Origin: Coniferiporia sulphurascens
Lineage: Eukaryota; Basidiomycota; Agaricomycetes; Hymenochaetales; Hymenochaetaceae
Length of the DNA stretch: 64,000 nucleotides
Reading direction: 5' to 3'
Assembly: GCA_002794785.1 (NCBI GenBank)
Contig: NBBA01000013.1
Span: 558,001 to 622,000 of the forward strand
Under the pieces are notes generated by a model that was given only the letters and a program-made list of their open reading frames with translations, did no database searches and was not told where the DNA came from. The position numbers were made by a program, and so were the translations under genes. Positions 34,919 through 47,800 of this stretch are shown here, one piece after another (the first letter of the stretch is position 1; every line of letters begins with the position of its first letter).

Positions 34919-35813
34919 TTCTACAAGATTATTATGCACAGGCTCCAATCACATGACTGCAGCAATCGTGCAGCTGATACCGCGCTCTCTTGGAATACTG
35001 CGCCTCGGTTGGAGGTTGATCTTATTGTGTCACATAAGATTTTATGTTTTATTTTGGACGGATAAATGGGACTGATGCGGATGACGGGCGGCAGGCGTTC
35101 ACAAACAGCCCGGTTGTCGCTTTGCCGAAGATATAGTACATTGCCAAGAGTTAAAAGACAGTATGGTATTTCAATCTAAGTATGGACAGGCTGGTTTGTG
35201 TGACGAGCGCACAGTAAAATCCCCTTAATGTGATGAATTGATACGGGTCTGGTGGATCGTAGTATTAATATTATGCGCGTATTACATTTCGGAACGACCT
35301 ATCAGATAATTTCACTGGTGTTTTGGAAGGTGGGAATCACCTTCCACTTGGGGTGCTTCGTAACTTGTTATACCCGCCCGTAGTTCTGGTCCGACATTGC
35401 CTTGTCCACTTCTGAAGCTAATCTCAATCGACTTACAGTTTGCTTACTTTTGACGTGCAACACGATCTGCTATCTACATTAGTGACTTCAAAGGATCGGG
35501 ACAAGCAAGATTCAAGATACCGTCAGCACAGTGACACACAACACCAAAGTCTTGCTAGAGAGCAAGCGTACTATTCCTGTCTGTGTCTATGGGTTAGATC
35601 GCAACGCGATTAGGCTGACTTTGTGTTGATGAAGTTTGCCCGGAGGTGCAATCCCTCTGGCGTTTAGGTCACAACGCCGATCAACTCCTAGGTCTGGTCC
35701 AAGTTTCGGCCATCACTCCTCGTCCGTAAACCATCCTAGAGTCTCTTACCGCGGTCATTACTTTCTGTGTCTTTCTATCTGGCCTCCGAGTCGCATTTTA
35801 TCGGCACGCGGCA
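34919..35813. other. Intergenic region STT4 / RdRP
   Basis: 895 bp with no supported gene. It holds the STT4 3' UTR, one small hairpin (35325-35345) and the RdRP promoter and leader. Confidence 0.5.
35325..35345. repeat. Small perfect inverted repeat
   Basis: GGAAGGTG (35325-35332) and CACCTTCC (35338-35345) flank the 5-nt loop GGAAT. It is about 400 bp after STT4 and may be part of 3'-end processing or simple chance. Confidence 0.6.
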
Positions 35814-38800
35814 ATGGAAATCGAGCTCAAGAGTATCGACTTCCAAGCCGACCTTTACCAGGTCAAAGAGGCTTTTGCCGAAATCCTCCATTCTGACATA
35901 TTCCAATGCCAAAACGATCGAAGGGCCGAGCCAATAAATTTCCGGATTGAATTGGGTGCTGCTACCAATCGGCGCCACAACGGGACTGGGGTGTTGGTTG
36001 TTCCAACGCGCAAGATAGGTCAGCTTCTTCTCACGATGGCTCAAACTGAAGAAGTCATCCCGAAAATATACTCCGAACGTCAAGGTCGTTCAAAGCGCAT
36101 CTGTATGAGGGGCAGCGGGAGAAAGCCTGACAAGGGATTAATTGAAACTCTTAAGAAGGTCGCATACCAGGACCCACGTGTTGATCGTGAACGCGACGAT
36201 AAGCTGCTAAAGCTCTCTACATCTTTGCGGGTGGATAAACTTCAATTCGGCATTTGGTTGAACCGACAGCCACAACAGTTACAACTCCATCGTCGGGTGC
36301 CCTCTACACCTTCGCAAGGTCGGTTAACGTTCGCTGTTGAATGGGAGAAGGACTATACAGAAATAGGAAATGCCCAGCTTCTGCTGGAACTCGAACATAA
36401 GCTTGTCAGAATCAAATTAGGTGATCCGTTTCTGGACCAGGAAGCCCACAGTATTGTCATTAAATTCTCAAATATTCGAGAGCTGCGGGTTGGTATCGAG
36501 TTCAGGCCTTGTAAGGGTTTCCTTAAAGCATAGCATCCTTGACTTACGATGTTATGTTAGATGTTTGTTTCGAACTTCTTAATCCGGCCATCCTGGAAAG
36601 TGAATGGGTAAATCGAACCTTAACAGGTGTGGCTCACCAAGATAAGAGGAAGTTCCGGCAGAGGGTCGGCTCCATTGACGAGTCTCACCGCAACATCAGT
36701 CCATATGCATTCCAGGTCCGTGTCACGCTCTACCAAGAACAAGATTTAGACGAGTTTGTGCGGTTGTGTCATGTCGCGGGCCTAGAAAAGCTAAGGAAGG
36801 TTGACATTTTTGCCGAAAAATATGGTTTCTTCACGTCGAAAAAGCTCCTGCAGGTCCAGAAAAAAATAGATTTGCTTCTTGATGTTCCTTGGACAGTTGC
36901 GTTTCAGATCGAATGTCTACTGCACAATGGTCTCAACACTACAGATGATCTTTTGGAATTGCTTTGGAAAGATATCATCGACTTAGTCCGCACTCATCGT
37001 GACATAGCAGGAACAGTTTTACGAGACTATGCACAATCAACAGCTGCAGACCCTCGTAATACTGACCATGTCAGACGCCTCAGGACTGTCCGCGACAATC
37101 GACTCCAATTCGCTATTCCGGGAACTCCTCCACCCTCAGAGGGGCTTATGAACTGTCATCATGTCACTTTTACGCCAACTCGGATGATTTTAGAGGGCCC
37201 CTATGCAGCACAGTCGAATCGTGTGCTTCGCCGTTACATTGGTTATCATGATAACTTTCTCAGAGTCGATTTCCGAGACGAAGATATGTTGCAATATCGT
37301 TGGGACCGGGAGGTTGACGGAACGACGTTCTTGCAGAAGCGTGTTGGGGGAACATTGGAGGAAGGATTCTATCTAGCAGGGAGGCACTTTGAATTCTTGG
37401 CCTACTCTTCTTCGGCACTACGGAGCCATGCTGTCTGGTTTATGAGCCCTTTCTTCCATGAAGCTAGAGGACAACGCGTCGATGCATCAAGCATCAGAAA
37501 GGAGGAAGGCGATTTCTCAAATGTTCTGAAATGTCCCGCAAAGTACGCTGCAAGATTAGCGCTTGCTTTTACCTCAACGGACCCTTCCGTAAAAGTGACT
37601 CGCCAGCAATGGAAAACAGTTGAGGATTTGGGAAGAAAGCCATATCAACATACTGATGGTAATTAATATCATGCCGTATGCATAAACAGACGACTAAGTT
37701 GACGACACCAGGCGTAGGGACTATTTCCCGCGAGCTCGCCGGACTTATCTGGGCTGAGTTATGTAGATGCAACCCCGGGTATTTGGGGAGGGTTGAACCG
37801 TCCGCTGTGAGTATCCGTTATTCTAATCGTTTCCTTTGCTTTACTTGTTTTACGTAGTACGCTTTAACTGATGTAGACTATTGAAAAGTATCAAATCCGT
37901 TTTTTAGGTTACAAAGGTGTGGTTTGTATTGACGACCAGCTAGAAGGCATCATGATGCACCTCCGTCCCTCCATGGCGAAGTTCGATGCAAACGAGGTAG
38001 CCGAAGCGGATATTGAAATTGCGAAGTCCTTCAACGGTCCCGGGACAACGTACCTTAATAGGCAAGTATTAAGAGCGGTGATAAACCAAATTACTTCATT
38101 CTGAGCCTCAACTTTCTAGACCACTTGTTATGCTCCTTGAAGACCGTGGTGTTAAGATGGAGGCATTTCTTAATCTCCTTGATGTAGCAATTGCAGACGT
38201 GCACGTGGCGCGAGACAGTGGGAAACATTTCATTTCCATCATGGAAGACCGTGGACTTGGCTCGACTTCCGGATTTTCCACGCTCCTAAAGAAACTTCTT
38301 AGAACTTACGGCCTCGACTTCAACCACCAGGATCCTTCTAAAGTTTTGAAGACTCCTTTTCTAGATAAGCTGATCCACTGCGTCCTATCCAGTGTGCTTC
38401 GTGATATCAAATACCGATGTCGTATACCGGTCCCTAAAAGCTGGACTCTGGTGGGTGTTGCGGACGAAGGTCCAGCGTACATTCAGCAAGGTCTGTTCAA
38501 GGAAGAAGAAGTCTTCACGCTGCAAGAGGGCGAAATTTTTGGTGGGTTTCCCCAATGTCTTCCACCGGGAAATCAAACCCTGACAATGTGGGAAAGCATG
38601 CATACAATTAAACCCCGAATCCGAGCCAGTATATCTTGAGAGAAATTGTAATATTTCTCGAAGTCCGACTGTTCACCCTGGGGATGGTGAGAAACTCGAT
38701 ATTATCACGATTGTCGAATAATTAACGTTGTGCATATAGTGCAAAGAGTATATGCTGTGGGAAAGCCACCAGATGGTAAAATCTGTGCTTTCCGCAACCT

Positions 38801-40179
38801 TGTTAATGTTGTTGTGTTCTCATCACGAGGTCTAACGTTTCCTCAAATCCCAAAAAATCACGGTTGACATCTCAACTTTCTTTTAGGAAACAGATCTCTA
38901 GCATCTTGTCTCAGTGGAGGGGACCTAGATGGGTAAGGAATTTACTCCTTTGTTGTTCCAATGTCCGATATCCGCTGATGCTGTAGTGAAGGGATATCTA
39001 CGACATCTGTCAATACCATCCTCTCTTCTTCAACCAACATGAAGCCCCTGCGGAATTTCTACCTGTGGAAACACAAAACCTTACGCCCGAGCAACTCAAG
39101 AAATATATAGACAAAAAGACAGGAAAAGTCGACCAAGAGAAAGTTATTCCTCACGTCTGTGACTTCATTGTTGAGTACATAAATTCAGATGTTCTAGTGG
39201 GTGTTCAATTATTCTTTGAATTACTCCATCCTGAATGATACTTGTGAACGAAGGGCCTTTTGTCCGACAACCATCTTATTAGAGCAGGTAGTTACTTGAG
39301 TTTGCTACTTGGCAGGACGGACGGATAATCTGACCAGAAACCACTACAGATCAGTCATCAGTAGTTATCCGCGACTTCTTGTGTTTGTTCTTGCGCTCAC
39401 GCTCGTGCTAGGACGGTACCCGTGACAAGGGATGCATTCAATTGGCCAAACTCTGCAACGAAGCAGTGGACTACCCCAAGAATGGGAAACCAGTCGACAT
39501 TTCGAAAATTCCGCGCCGTCTCATCCCGTATAAACCGGATTGGAAGCGAAACGAGGACGAACCCTTGGCTGGCGATGCGGAATTCTACCGATCCGAACGT
39601 GCTCTGGGTTACCTTTTCCGCAAGGTCGATACGGAGTCTCGCGCTTCTCCCATGTGTGACTTGAGTGTACCAGCGCCACTGGTCGATCATCCCATTTACA
39701 ACGCACTAAAGTCCACGGTTGATGCAAAGCTAAAAAATTCGGGTGTGGCCGAGACCACCCTGGAGAGTGTACAGAAACTCTTTAGGCGTTATTCCGCGGA
39801 GCTTCGTTACATATGCATGACGCATACGTTAACGGACTATAGTGCGCGACTCTCGGAGGCAGAGGTCGTAATTGGTACCATTCTCGCCCATTGCTCGCAG
39901 CACCGCTGGCGCAAGGATCGAATCTACCGTATGGGCGTCCATACGACGAATCTCGTCAAAGAAATCAAGGAGGAAATTGTACCTAGAAGACTACACGAAA
40001 TGTCCATCTTGGAGATGAAGACAGCTCTTGGGTTTGCATGGACAGCGTGGAAGCTGATTACCGAGAAGATCTCAACGCCGGAAGCTGCCAAGAATGACTT
40101 CGGGTTAAATAGTTTCAGTCTGATCACCCTAGGTGTTGTCATTGATTGTTTGGAGCACCTGAACGCGTCAAATGTTTAG
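35814..40179 (+). CDS. Eukaryotic RNA-dependent RNA polymerase (RNA silencing)
   Basis: Cellular RdRP that turns single-stranded transcripts into dsRNA for Dicer in quelling-like silencing or genome defence. The start at 35814 gives MEIELKSIDFQADLYQVK, typical of fungal RdRPs. The catalytic core has FLGYKGVVCIDDQLEG, FNGPGTTYLNRPLVMLLEDRG, WTLVGVADEGPAYI and NCNISRSPTVHPGDVQRVYA. It continues GKPPDGKICAFRNL and the metal-binding SGGDLDGDIYDICQYHP. The second aspartate half of DLDGD comes from the next exon (intron 38933-38991). An earlier intron (38062-38119) has a GC donor. It ends LGVVIDCLEHLNASNV. The length is about 1,200 residues, with about 11 introns and no stop after splicing. DLDGD places it in the canonical RDR-alpha-like class. 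Confidence 0.92.
38062..38119 (+). other. GC-AG intron in the RdRP gene
   Basis: 58 nt, GCAAGT donor and TTTCTAG acceptor. It joins FNGPGTTYLN and RPLVMLLEDRG in frame (AAT AG|A CCA). GCAAGT is the classic consensus for GC-AG introns. Confidence 0.75.
38933..38991 (+). other. Intron splitting the RdRP catalytic DLDGD motif, with tandem acceptors
   Basis: The donor GTAAGG follows GAC CTA GAT GG; the exon resumes G GAT ATC TAC, which makes D-L-D-G-D-I-Y. The acceptor used is AG at 38990-38991. A second AG at 38985-38986 would add 5 nt, shift the frame and abolish the second catalytic aspartate. Confidence 0.8.
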
Positions 40180-40396
40180 CTATTGGTCTCAAATAGTTAG
40201 CCGTCTCGATGCATATATGTACAATGGTCGCTATGTCAAACATGGGGATATCAGACAACACACTTGCGAGTTATCCCCGATAGCCTGAAGGTCTGCACAT
40301 CATATCGTGAGTAACCTGTGAATGTGACGGAAGGTTTATAAACGCACATAATTGGAACAAACTACAGGTCAGATATACATACAGCGTTCACCCACG

Positions 40397-40989
40397 TTAA
40401 ACGGATGAGGGACTGGCTCCTAACAAAACTCCGATGCGTAAATCGAATTTATCGCTTCGGATGGGCATTTCTGGTGTGTGGAATGGGTTTTTCATGCCCA
40501 TATCCGCATATGCTTCATACACCTTTTGAAGGAGTGCCTCCGCGTTTGCATCGTGGAGAGACGTTAAAAGAACAAACTTGGTCCCTGTAGTTCACCCAGT
40601 AAGCTGGGAACGTATGGGTTTCGATCGACTCGTCGCACCTGTAGCAGAGAGGAGGATAGTCATTTTGAATGTCTCGGCCTCAATCACCTGGGCACCCGAG
40701 CTGGGACCTGTGGGTGAAAGACGACTTGTGATTGCATGGATGCCGTGCAATGTACCAGCGAGGACAAGATACTCGTTCGAGGAGAGCTGAGCGAGGCCAT
40801 CTGGCAACGGTGTGGAGCCGCGTTGGACGGCTCGTTGGCACTCAGGAGAACGGACGGGACTGACCGGCGAAGTTGCGTTGGTAGACCAGACCACCGGCCT
40901 TGTTTATGACCTGTGTAGAAATGGGATATTAAAAACGAAATGGTTAATCGCGCGTTTATTCTGCGCACCCACAATCCAAAGACGACCAT
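40397..40989 (-). CDS. TRS23: TRAPP complex subunit TRS23 / TRAPPC4 (sybindin family)
   Basis: Core subunit of TRAPP, the guanine-nucleotide exchange complex for Ypt1/Rab1 that tethers ER-derived vesicles at the Golgi. After splicing it reads [21 protein letters not shown], then [21 protein letters not shown]. Further on are [32 protein letters not shown] and [21 protein letters not shown], followed by [13 protein letters not shown]. Three introns (58, 64 and 54 nt) leave 138 codons plus stop, in frame. A tempting 34-nt intron between RNFA and VQRGST was rejected; the 64-nt choice matches homologs. The protein lacks the PDZ-like insertion found in animal TRAPPC4, as usual in fungi. It is head to head with the glutaminyl cyclase gene. 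Confidence 0.92.
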
Positions 40990-41104
40990 GGTGATCGCGT
41001 GCAAGCAAGTCGCGTCGTACACGTGGCTACTACTCTCACGCGCCTTAACTTGTTGCCAACAACGCCGGTGAGTGCTCTACGGTACATCAGACTGAGCGGA
41101 CCAC
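40990..41104. promoter_or_regulatory. 115-bp bidirectional promoter TRS23 / glutaminyl cyclase
   Basis: The two start codons are 115 bp apart on opposite strands, so the promoters must overlap. No clear TATA box or other element stands out. Both products act in the secretory pathway, which would suit shared control, but this is inference. Confidence 0.55.
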
Positions 41105-42578
<1,474 letters not shown>

Positions 42579-42742
42579 CTAGTCGCTTCTCGCTCTCATG
42601 CTAGTAGTCATCGCACACTCGCTATCACTCAATCGAGTTATGATCTTTTCTCATTTAATCATTTATATATGTTACGTTATGGGTACTTCAAGTTCGGGAT
42701 TTTGTTCTGCGACGCGCGATGTGGCGCGTTCATTAAACCGAG

Positions 42743-42750
42743 TCACGTGA
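42743..42750. promoter_or_regulatory. TCACGTGA palindrome (E-box) upstream of the 226-aa gene
   Basis: TCACGTGA lies about 115 bp before the start of the next gene, next to GATGTATGATGACGCG. CACGTG is the core of bHLH sites (Cbf1, Pho4, USF type). It is in a promoter-like position; function is not proven. Confidence 0.4.
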
Positions 42751-42864
42751 TGTATGATGACGCGTTTCGTTGTGATCAACCTCGGGACGAACCTACTTGC
42801 AGCAGTAACTTGCTGCACACGCTCAACTCCTTATACCGATTTGCATAGACATACAAATAACAAA

Positions 42865-43945
42865 ATGGCAAGTCGTGCAAAGCATCCTCGTGCGGTAGCC
42901 CCTGTACGCTTCGCGACGGACGACGGGGGAGATGACGTTGGCACTGGTAAAGGTGCGCAAGAGGACGGCGGGGACGACAAGTATGTGGATTGGTGCTTTC
43001 ATTGTTCTGCCGCCGTGCACCAACATTTAAAAGCATGGAGGACATGATCGCTATCATGCAGGAGTTCCAAAGTGAGTGTGCGGATGGAACTGCCGAGAAA
43101 CAAGTGCACGTCTCCGTTCGAAATGACTTACTTGGCACTGTAGAGAAGAAATCAATGAAGACGTCCAGCCGGGGTGCAGCGCTGAAAACAAAAAAGAACG
43201 CGCTTATCTCGGCCGCACGTAAGGATGCGGATGTACTGTTGCGTGATGGACGTGCATACATGTAGGTTTTCCTTCGGTTTGCAGGCGGTCTAGTTTCATG
43301 TCATTTGTTCCCCACTCTATCGAACGCGAATCATGAGGTATCTGCTGCCAGTTGTTCGTAACTAATCAGCAATACGTAGTGAGCAGTGCAAGGCCCGCAT
43401 CGTTGAAATGAAGGCACAGGAGACAGCAGCGGACGAAATTCTGAAAGACGCGATGCAACTGTGGTCAGCCCACGAGGTATACAATTGAGCCATGCTGCCA
43501 GCAATAACGCGAGCGTCTGTCTGACCTGGCTTGAAGGAGTCTTTTCAGAATCTTCTCTCGCTTTATCCGGAAATTATTGAAAAGCTCTCACCGCGTCGCG
43601 CACGGGAAATCAACGCGGCCAGCGAAATGCGTGTGTACAGCAGCCGTCCATTTCTACCCGTACGCTCTTGCATTTTCTATTTATTTTAATTGTCGTCTAT
43701 AGTGGAAACGCACCCGCACGCGCGCGAGGCGTCTAGACGCAGGCTTATGAAGAATGCGCGTAAGAGCATGGAGGCGGGAATAGAGAATCAAAAGGTATGT
43801 CATTTTATCAACCGGCACAGGCATCACATTTTTCTGCAGGGAACTGGACGTGGGCGAGCTGACACCTCGTGTTCTAATTATCGCATAGCTGGCAACGGAC
43901 GCGTCTGCTCTCATCAAGCACTACAAGGCACTGTTGCTGTCTTAG
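42865..43945 (+). CDS. Unrecognised 226-aa helical protein
   Basis: I do not recognise this protein. Five introns (53, 118, 63, 72 and 94 nt) leave exactly 226 codons plus stop, with good splice sites, so it looks like a real gene. The N-terminus is basic then acidic (MASRAKHPRAVAPVRFATDDGG). The middle is charged and probably alpha-helical: MEDMIAIMQEFQSECADGT, KNALISAARKDADVLL, EQCKARIVEMKAQETAADE. The C-terminus is also helical (ASRRRLMKNARKSMEAG, ALIKHYKALLLS). It may form coiled coils. There is no signal peptide, membrane segment or enzyme motif. It sits between glutaminyl cyclase and a P4-ATPase on the same strand. Introns here are longer than elsewhere in the window. Confidence 0.75.
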
Positions 43946-44888
43946 GCTTCTCGTACTTCTTCTGCTACTCTTTGATATGGCTATTTCTGCTGTTGCTTCC
44001 GTCTGGCTTTGAAGTTTTTCAGAATCCTCTCCGGCCGATACAACAGCCGCCATCTAATTAGAACGCATGGTGCAATCGACATAAGAGACTGTCAGTGTAC
44101 TATATAAGGCAGGCCACAACCCTCCACTATGATGACTTGTAGTTTCGGAAGTATAAGATCGGGCGCAGATGTCAACGCCGAGTTCTAGTACCTCCTGAAT
44201 CTGTTTGAACTTCTCTTAATCAAATGTGGATTGGCGCGCATCTGGAACTGTTGAGTGTCTGATTTCCTATTCCTCTGGCTTGACTACCGGTAAGGGCCTT
44301 CCATCACACTGAGCCTGACGAAGGTTCGGGTTTTACTTGTGTTCTACGTCCTCGCTTGGAATCATTGGTGGGGTCTCGCACTGCTATTAATCCGAGTTGT
44401 TCACACCGCCTCGGGCGAACTGGGCGCTCCGAGGACCATTGATGCGCAGTCAGGAGAAGGGGCGCTCTGAGAAGCATTCACCCGCCGTTAGACGTACAGA
44501 TATATGCATAGGGGTAAATGTACAAGAGTGTTTGCTACATGATGCAACAAATCGAGGCAGGATATAATGATCGGCGTTCTGACCATAGATTACATAACAG
44601 TAAGGTTTACCCCATTTTCCGTACCTCCAGCCCCCGTTTCGTCCCGGTCCAACTCTGCATCCGTCTGATTCGTGTAGGTATGGGCGTCGAGCTGTACACT
44701 GCGCATAGATAGATCTAATAGTTGCCGGCTCATCGAGTCATATACAACATGACGGTCGTCGATGCCGACGGGAACGGCGCCGAGCCGATTGGCCGCGTAC
44801 CGTACTATTCGTCTTGGCCCCGCTGATCCCGAAGGGCTGAGTAAAGAAGTACTGGATGAGTATCACGTAAGCTGAATCATTACATCCC
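43946..44888. other. Intergenic region upstream of the P4-ATPase
   Basis: 943 bp without a supported gene. A TATATAAGG sequence occurs near 44099, but it is about 790 bp before the next start codon. It should hold the P4-ATPase promoter and leader. Confidence 0.45.
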
Positions 44889-47800
44889 ATGGCCGCGTCG
44901 GACTGGCTTGCCGGTGTGAACCTCTCCCTCTTTCCAATTCCCTCCTCGTCGTCCTCGCCGCTGTCCATCGACAGTCGTCGTTGTCCTCGTCGCAGTCCTA
45001 CATGGACTCCCGCTCGCCAAAGCCCAAGCTGCGTCCGCGCAAGCGCTCCAGTGGCATCGCGGTGTGGTACGACAGGATCGCTGCCTTCAATGTAGAATCT
45101 CTCTTCGCCAGATCCAAGGTGCCTGGTCCCCCACGCTCGGTATTTGTCAATGAGGACCTTCCGCAGGACTACCGTGACGATAAAGGGCGCATGAAGAAGG
45201 AGCATGTCTACACCACGAACCAGGTGGTCACTTCAAAGTACACCTTCATCACCTTTTTCCCGCGCAATCTGCTGGAGCAGTTCAGGCGCATAGCAAACAT
45301 GTACTTCCGCATCTCCCCGAATTCTATTATTTTTTCATCCGTTGACTTTTGCACCCTCTAGTTTCTTTGCTGTAATCGCCATACTCCAGTTCTTCCATGA
45401 GTTCAGTACCATATCACCTGGGCTGGTAATTCTTCCTCTTCTCATCGTGCTCGCGATAACTGCCATAAAGGATGGGTACGAAGACGTGAAGCGTCATCAG
45501 TCGGACCGACGCATTAACTTTACGCGTGTGCGTGTCCTAAATGGTGGTGGGTGGACGAACCCGAACGAGATGCAGGCCAAGAGTAGATCGTTCGCGCGGG
45601 TGCTAAATGCTTTGGACTTCCGATCGAAATTGAAGAGAAACAAGACGGGCTCACAGGGCGTTCCTCCTGAGGTCGAGCTCGTCGAGCGTGGGGCCATACC
45701 CGAGGTGATCCGTGGCGGTCCTGTCACCGAGGACCCAACGCTGGATGAGATTGAGTTTGACTATGAACATGAGCCCTACTCTCCGACGCGAGAACATGGG
45801 CACATGCACCTACCGTCGGTGATGCATCATGATCATCGTGATTCGTCTTCGCCTCACTGGCGGCAAACAGCATGGGAGGACGTGCGTGTTGGGGACATAG
45901 TAAAAATCACGAACGAGGAACCTTTCCCTGCGGACATCCTGATCTGCGCCACGTCCGAGGAGGAGAACGTCTGCTTCGTCGAGACAAAGAACCTCGACGG
46001 CGAGACGAACCTCAAATCCCGTAATGCAGTCCCAGCGCTCACCCATTTGCGCACTGCGAAGGCGTGTGCGGATAGGAAGGAGACGACTTTTAGGATTGAT
46101 CTCGACAGACCGGACCCAAACATGTACAAGCTACACGGTGCGGTCGTAACGGCCGAGGGAAAGTTTCCTTTAGATTTACAAACGGTACTGCTGCGCGGGA
46201 CGGTTCTCAAGAACACGGAATGGGTCATTGGTGTTGTCATGTTCACGGGGGAAGACACAAAAATCGTTTTAAACGCAGGCGGAACACCAAGCAAGCGCAG
46301 TAGAGTGGAGAGGCAGATGAATCCCCAAGTGTATGTGTTTCTTTTTTCGTACAATGACTTGATGCTAAACTTGTGCAGCTTTATCAATCTCATCATGCTC
46401 GCCGCGATGGCGGTTGTCTGTGGAGCCGTCGATTCGATACTGGAGAAACGGTTCTATCCGGAGGGTGCACCTTGGCTGTTCTCTGACGATCATTCTGACG
46501 ATAATCCGTCAATTAACGGTCTTTTTACGGCTATCTTCGCCCTCATCACGTCTGTACATTTCGACAGATCATGCCCATTCTTGGCTGACATTTTCCGTCC
46601 TTAGGTTTCAAAACATCATCCCTATTTCGCTCTACATATCTATCGAGGTCGTGCGCACATGTCAGGCTGCCTTCATATATCTCGACAAGAACATGTGGTA
46701 TGAAAAATTAAACCAGCCTACCTTAGCCCGTTCATGGAATCTTTCCGATGACCTTGGCCAAGTGGAGTATATTTTCTCTGATAAGACCGGCACTTTAACA
46801 CAAAACGCCATGGTCTTTCGAAATTGCTCAATTGGAGGAAAGGTCTATAGAGGGGATACAGAATCAGATAAGGAGATGGAGGATGCCAAAGAGGTTGAAG
46901 CGATTGATGTGCGGTTATCAGGGACGGTGTCCGCGTCAGACTCCTTTGCGCCCGGTTCGAGCAATCCGAATTCGACAGACATAAAAGACAAGGAACCAGA
47001 CGCCGTGCAGGATCCCTTAAAGGCCTCCGGTGTACAGCTCCCCCCTGGCATGCAGACACACTTCCACAACAACGAGCTCGCGCAGGACCTAGCGGACGCC
47101 GTGCACGCAGATACAGGCTCTGACGGTGCAGGGCACGCGCGTACCTTGAATGGCTTCTTCTCGGTGCTCGCGCTTTGTCACACCGTGCTCGCAGCGGTCG
47201 ACCCCGAAACCGGGCGTATTGAATATCGCGCGCAGAGTCCGGATGAGGCCGCCCTCGTGCAAGCCGCGGCGGATGCTGGATTCATATTCCGCGGGCGCGA
47301 CAAGGAGGTACTCCGACTGCAGACGCCGTTCTCGGACGAAATCGAGCTATACGAATTACTCAACGTGCTCGACTTCACGAGTGCGCGTAAGCGCATGAGC
47401 GTTATCCTGAAGAAGTTGAATGATGAAGACAATAGGATCTTCTTATTGACGAAAGGAGCGGACAATGTCATCTTCGAAAGGCTGAAACCAGGTGTTAATG
47501 ATGAGCTGAAGGAGATAACGGGGCACCACTTGGATGAGTTTGCGAGTGAGGGTTTGCGCACGCTGACCTTAGCTTACAAGGTCGTGTCCGGTAAGTCTAG
47601 GCAGAATAAATGCAGCATAAAGGGTCCGCTAATAACTTGATTCGTCCTATAGAGGAATACTACGATGAATGGAGTGAACGCTATGCGGAAGCCACTGTTG
47701 CACTAGAAAACCGTGAAGAGAAAGTTGCAGCCGTAAGTGAGGAGATCGAGCAAGACTTGCGTTTGCTTGGTGCGACCGCTATCGAAGATAAACTGCAGGA

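Noticed and set aside
40790..40880. 34-nt intron in TRS23
   Set aside because: Too short; the 64-nt intron ending TTGCCAG gives the conserved [13 protein letters not shown] and a total length divisible by three.
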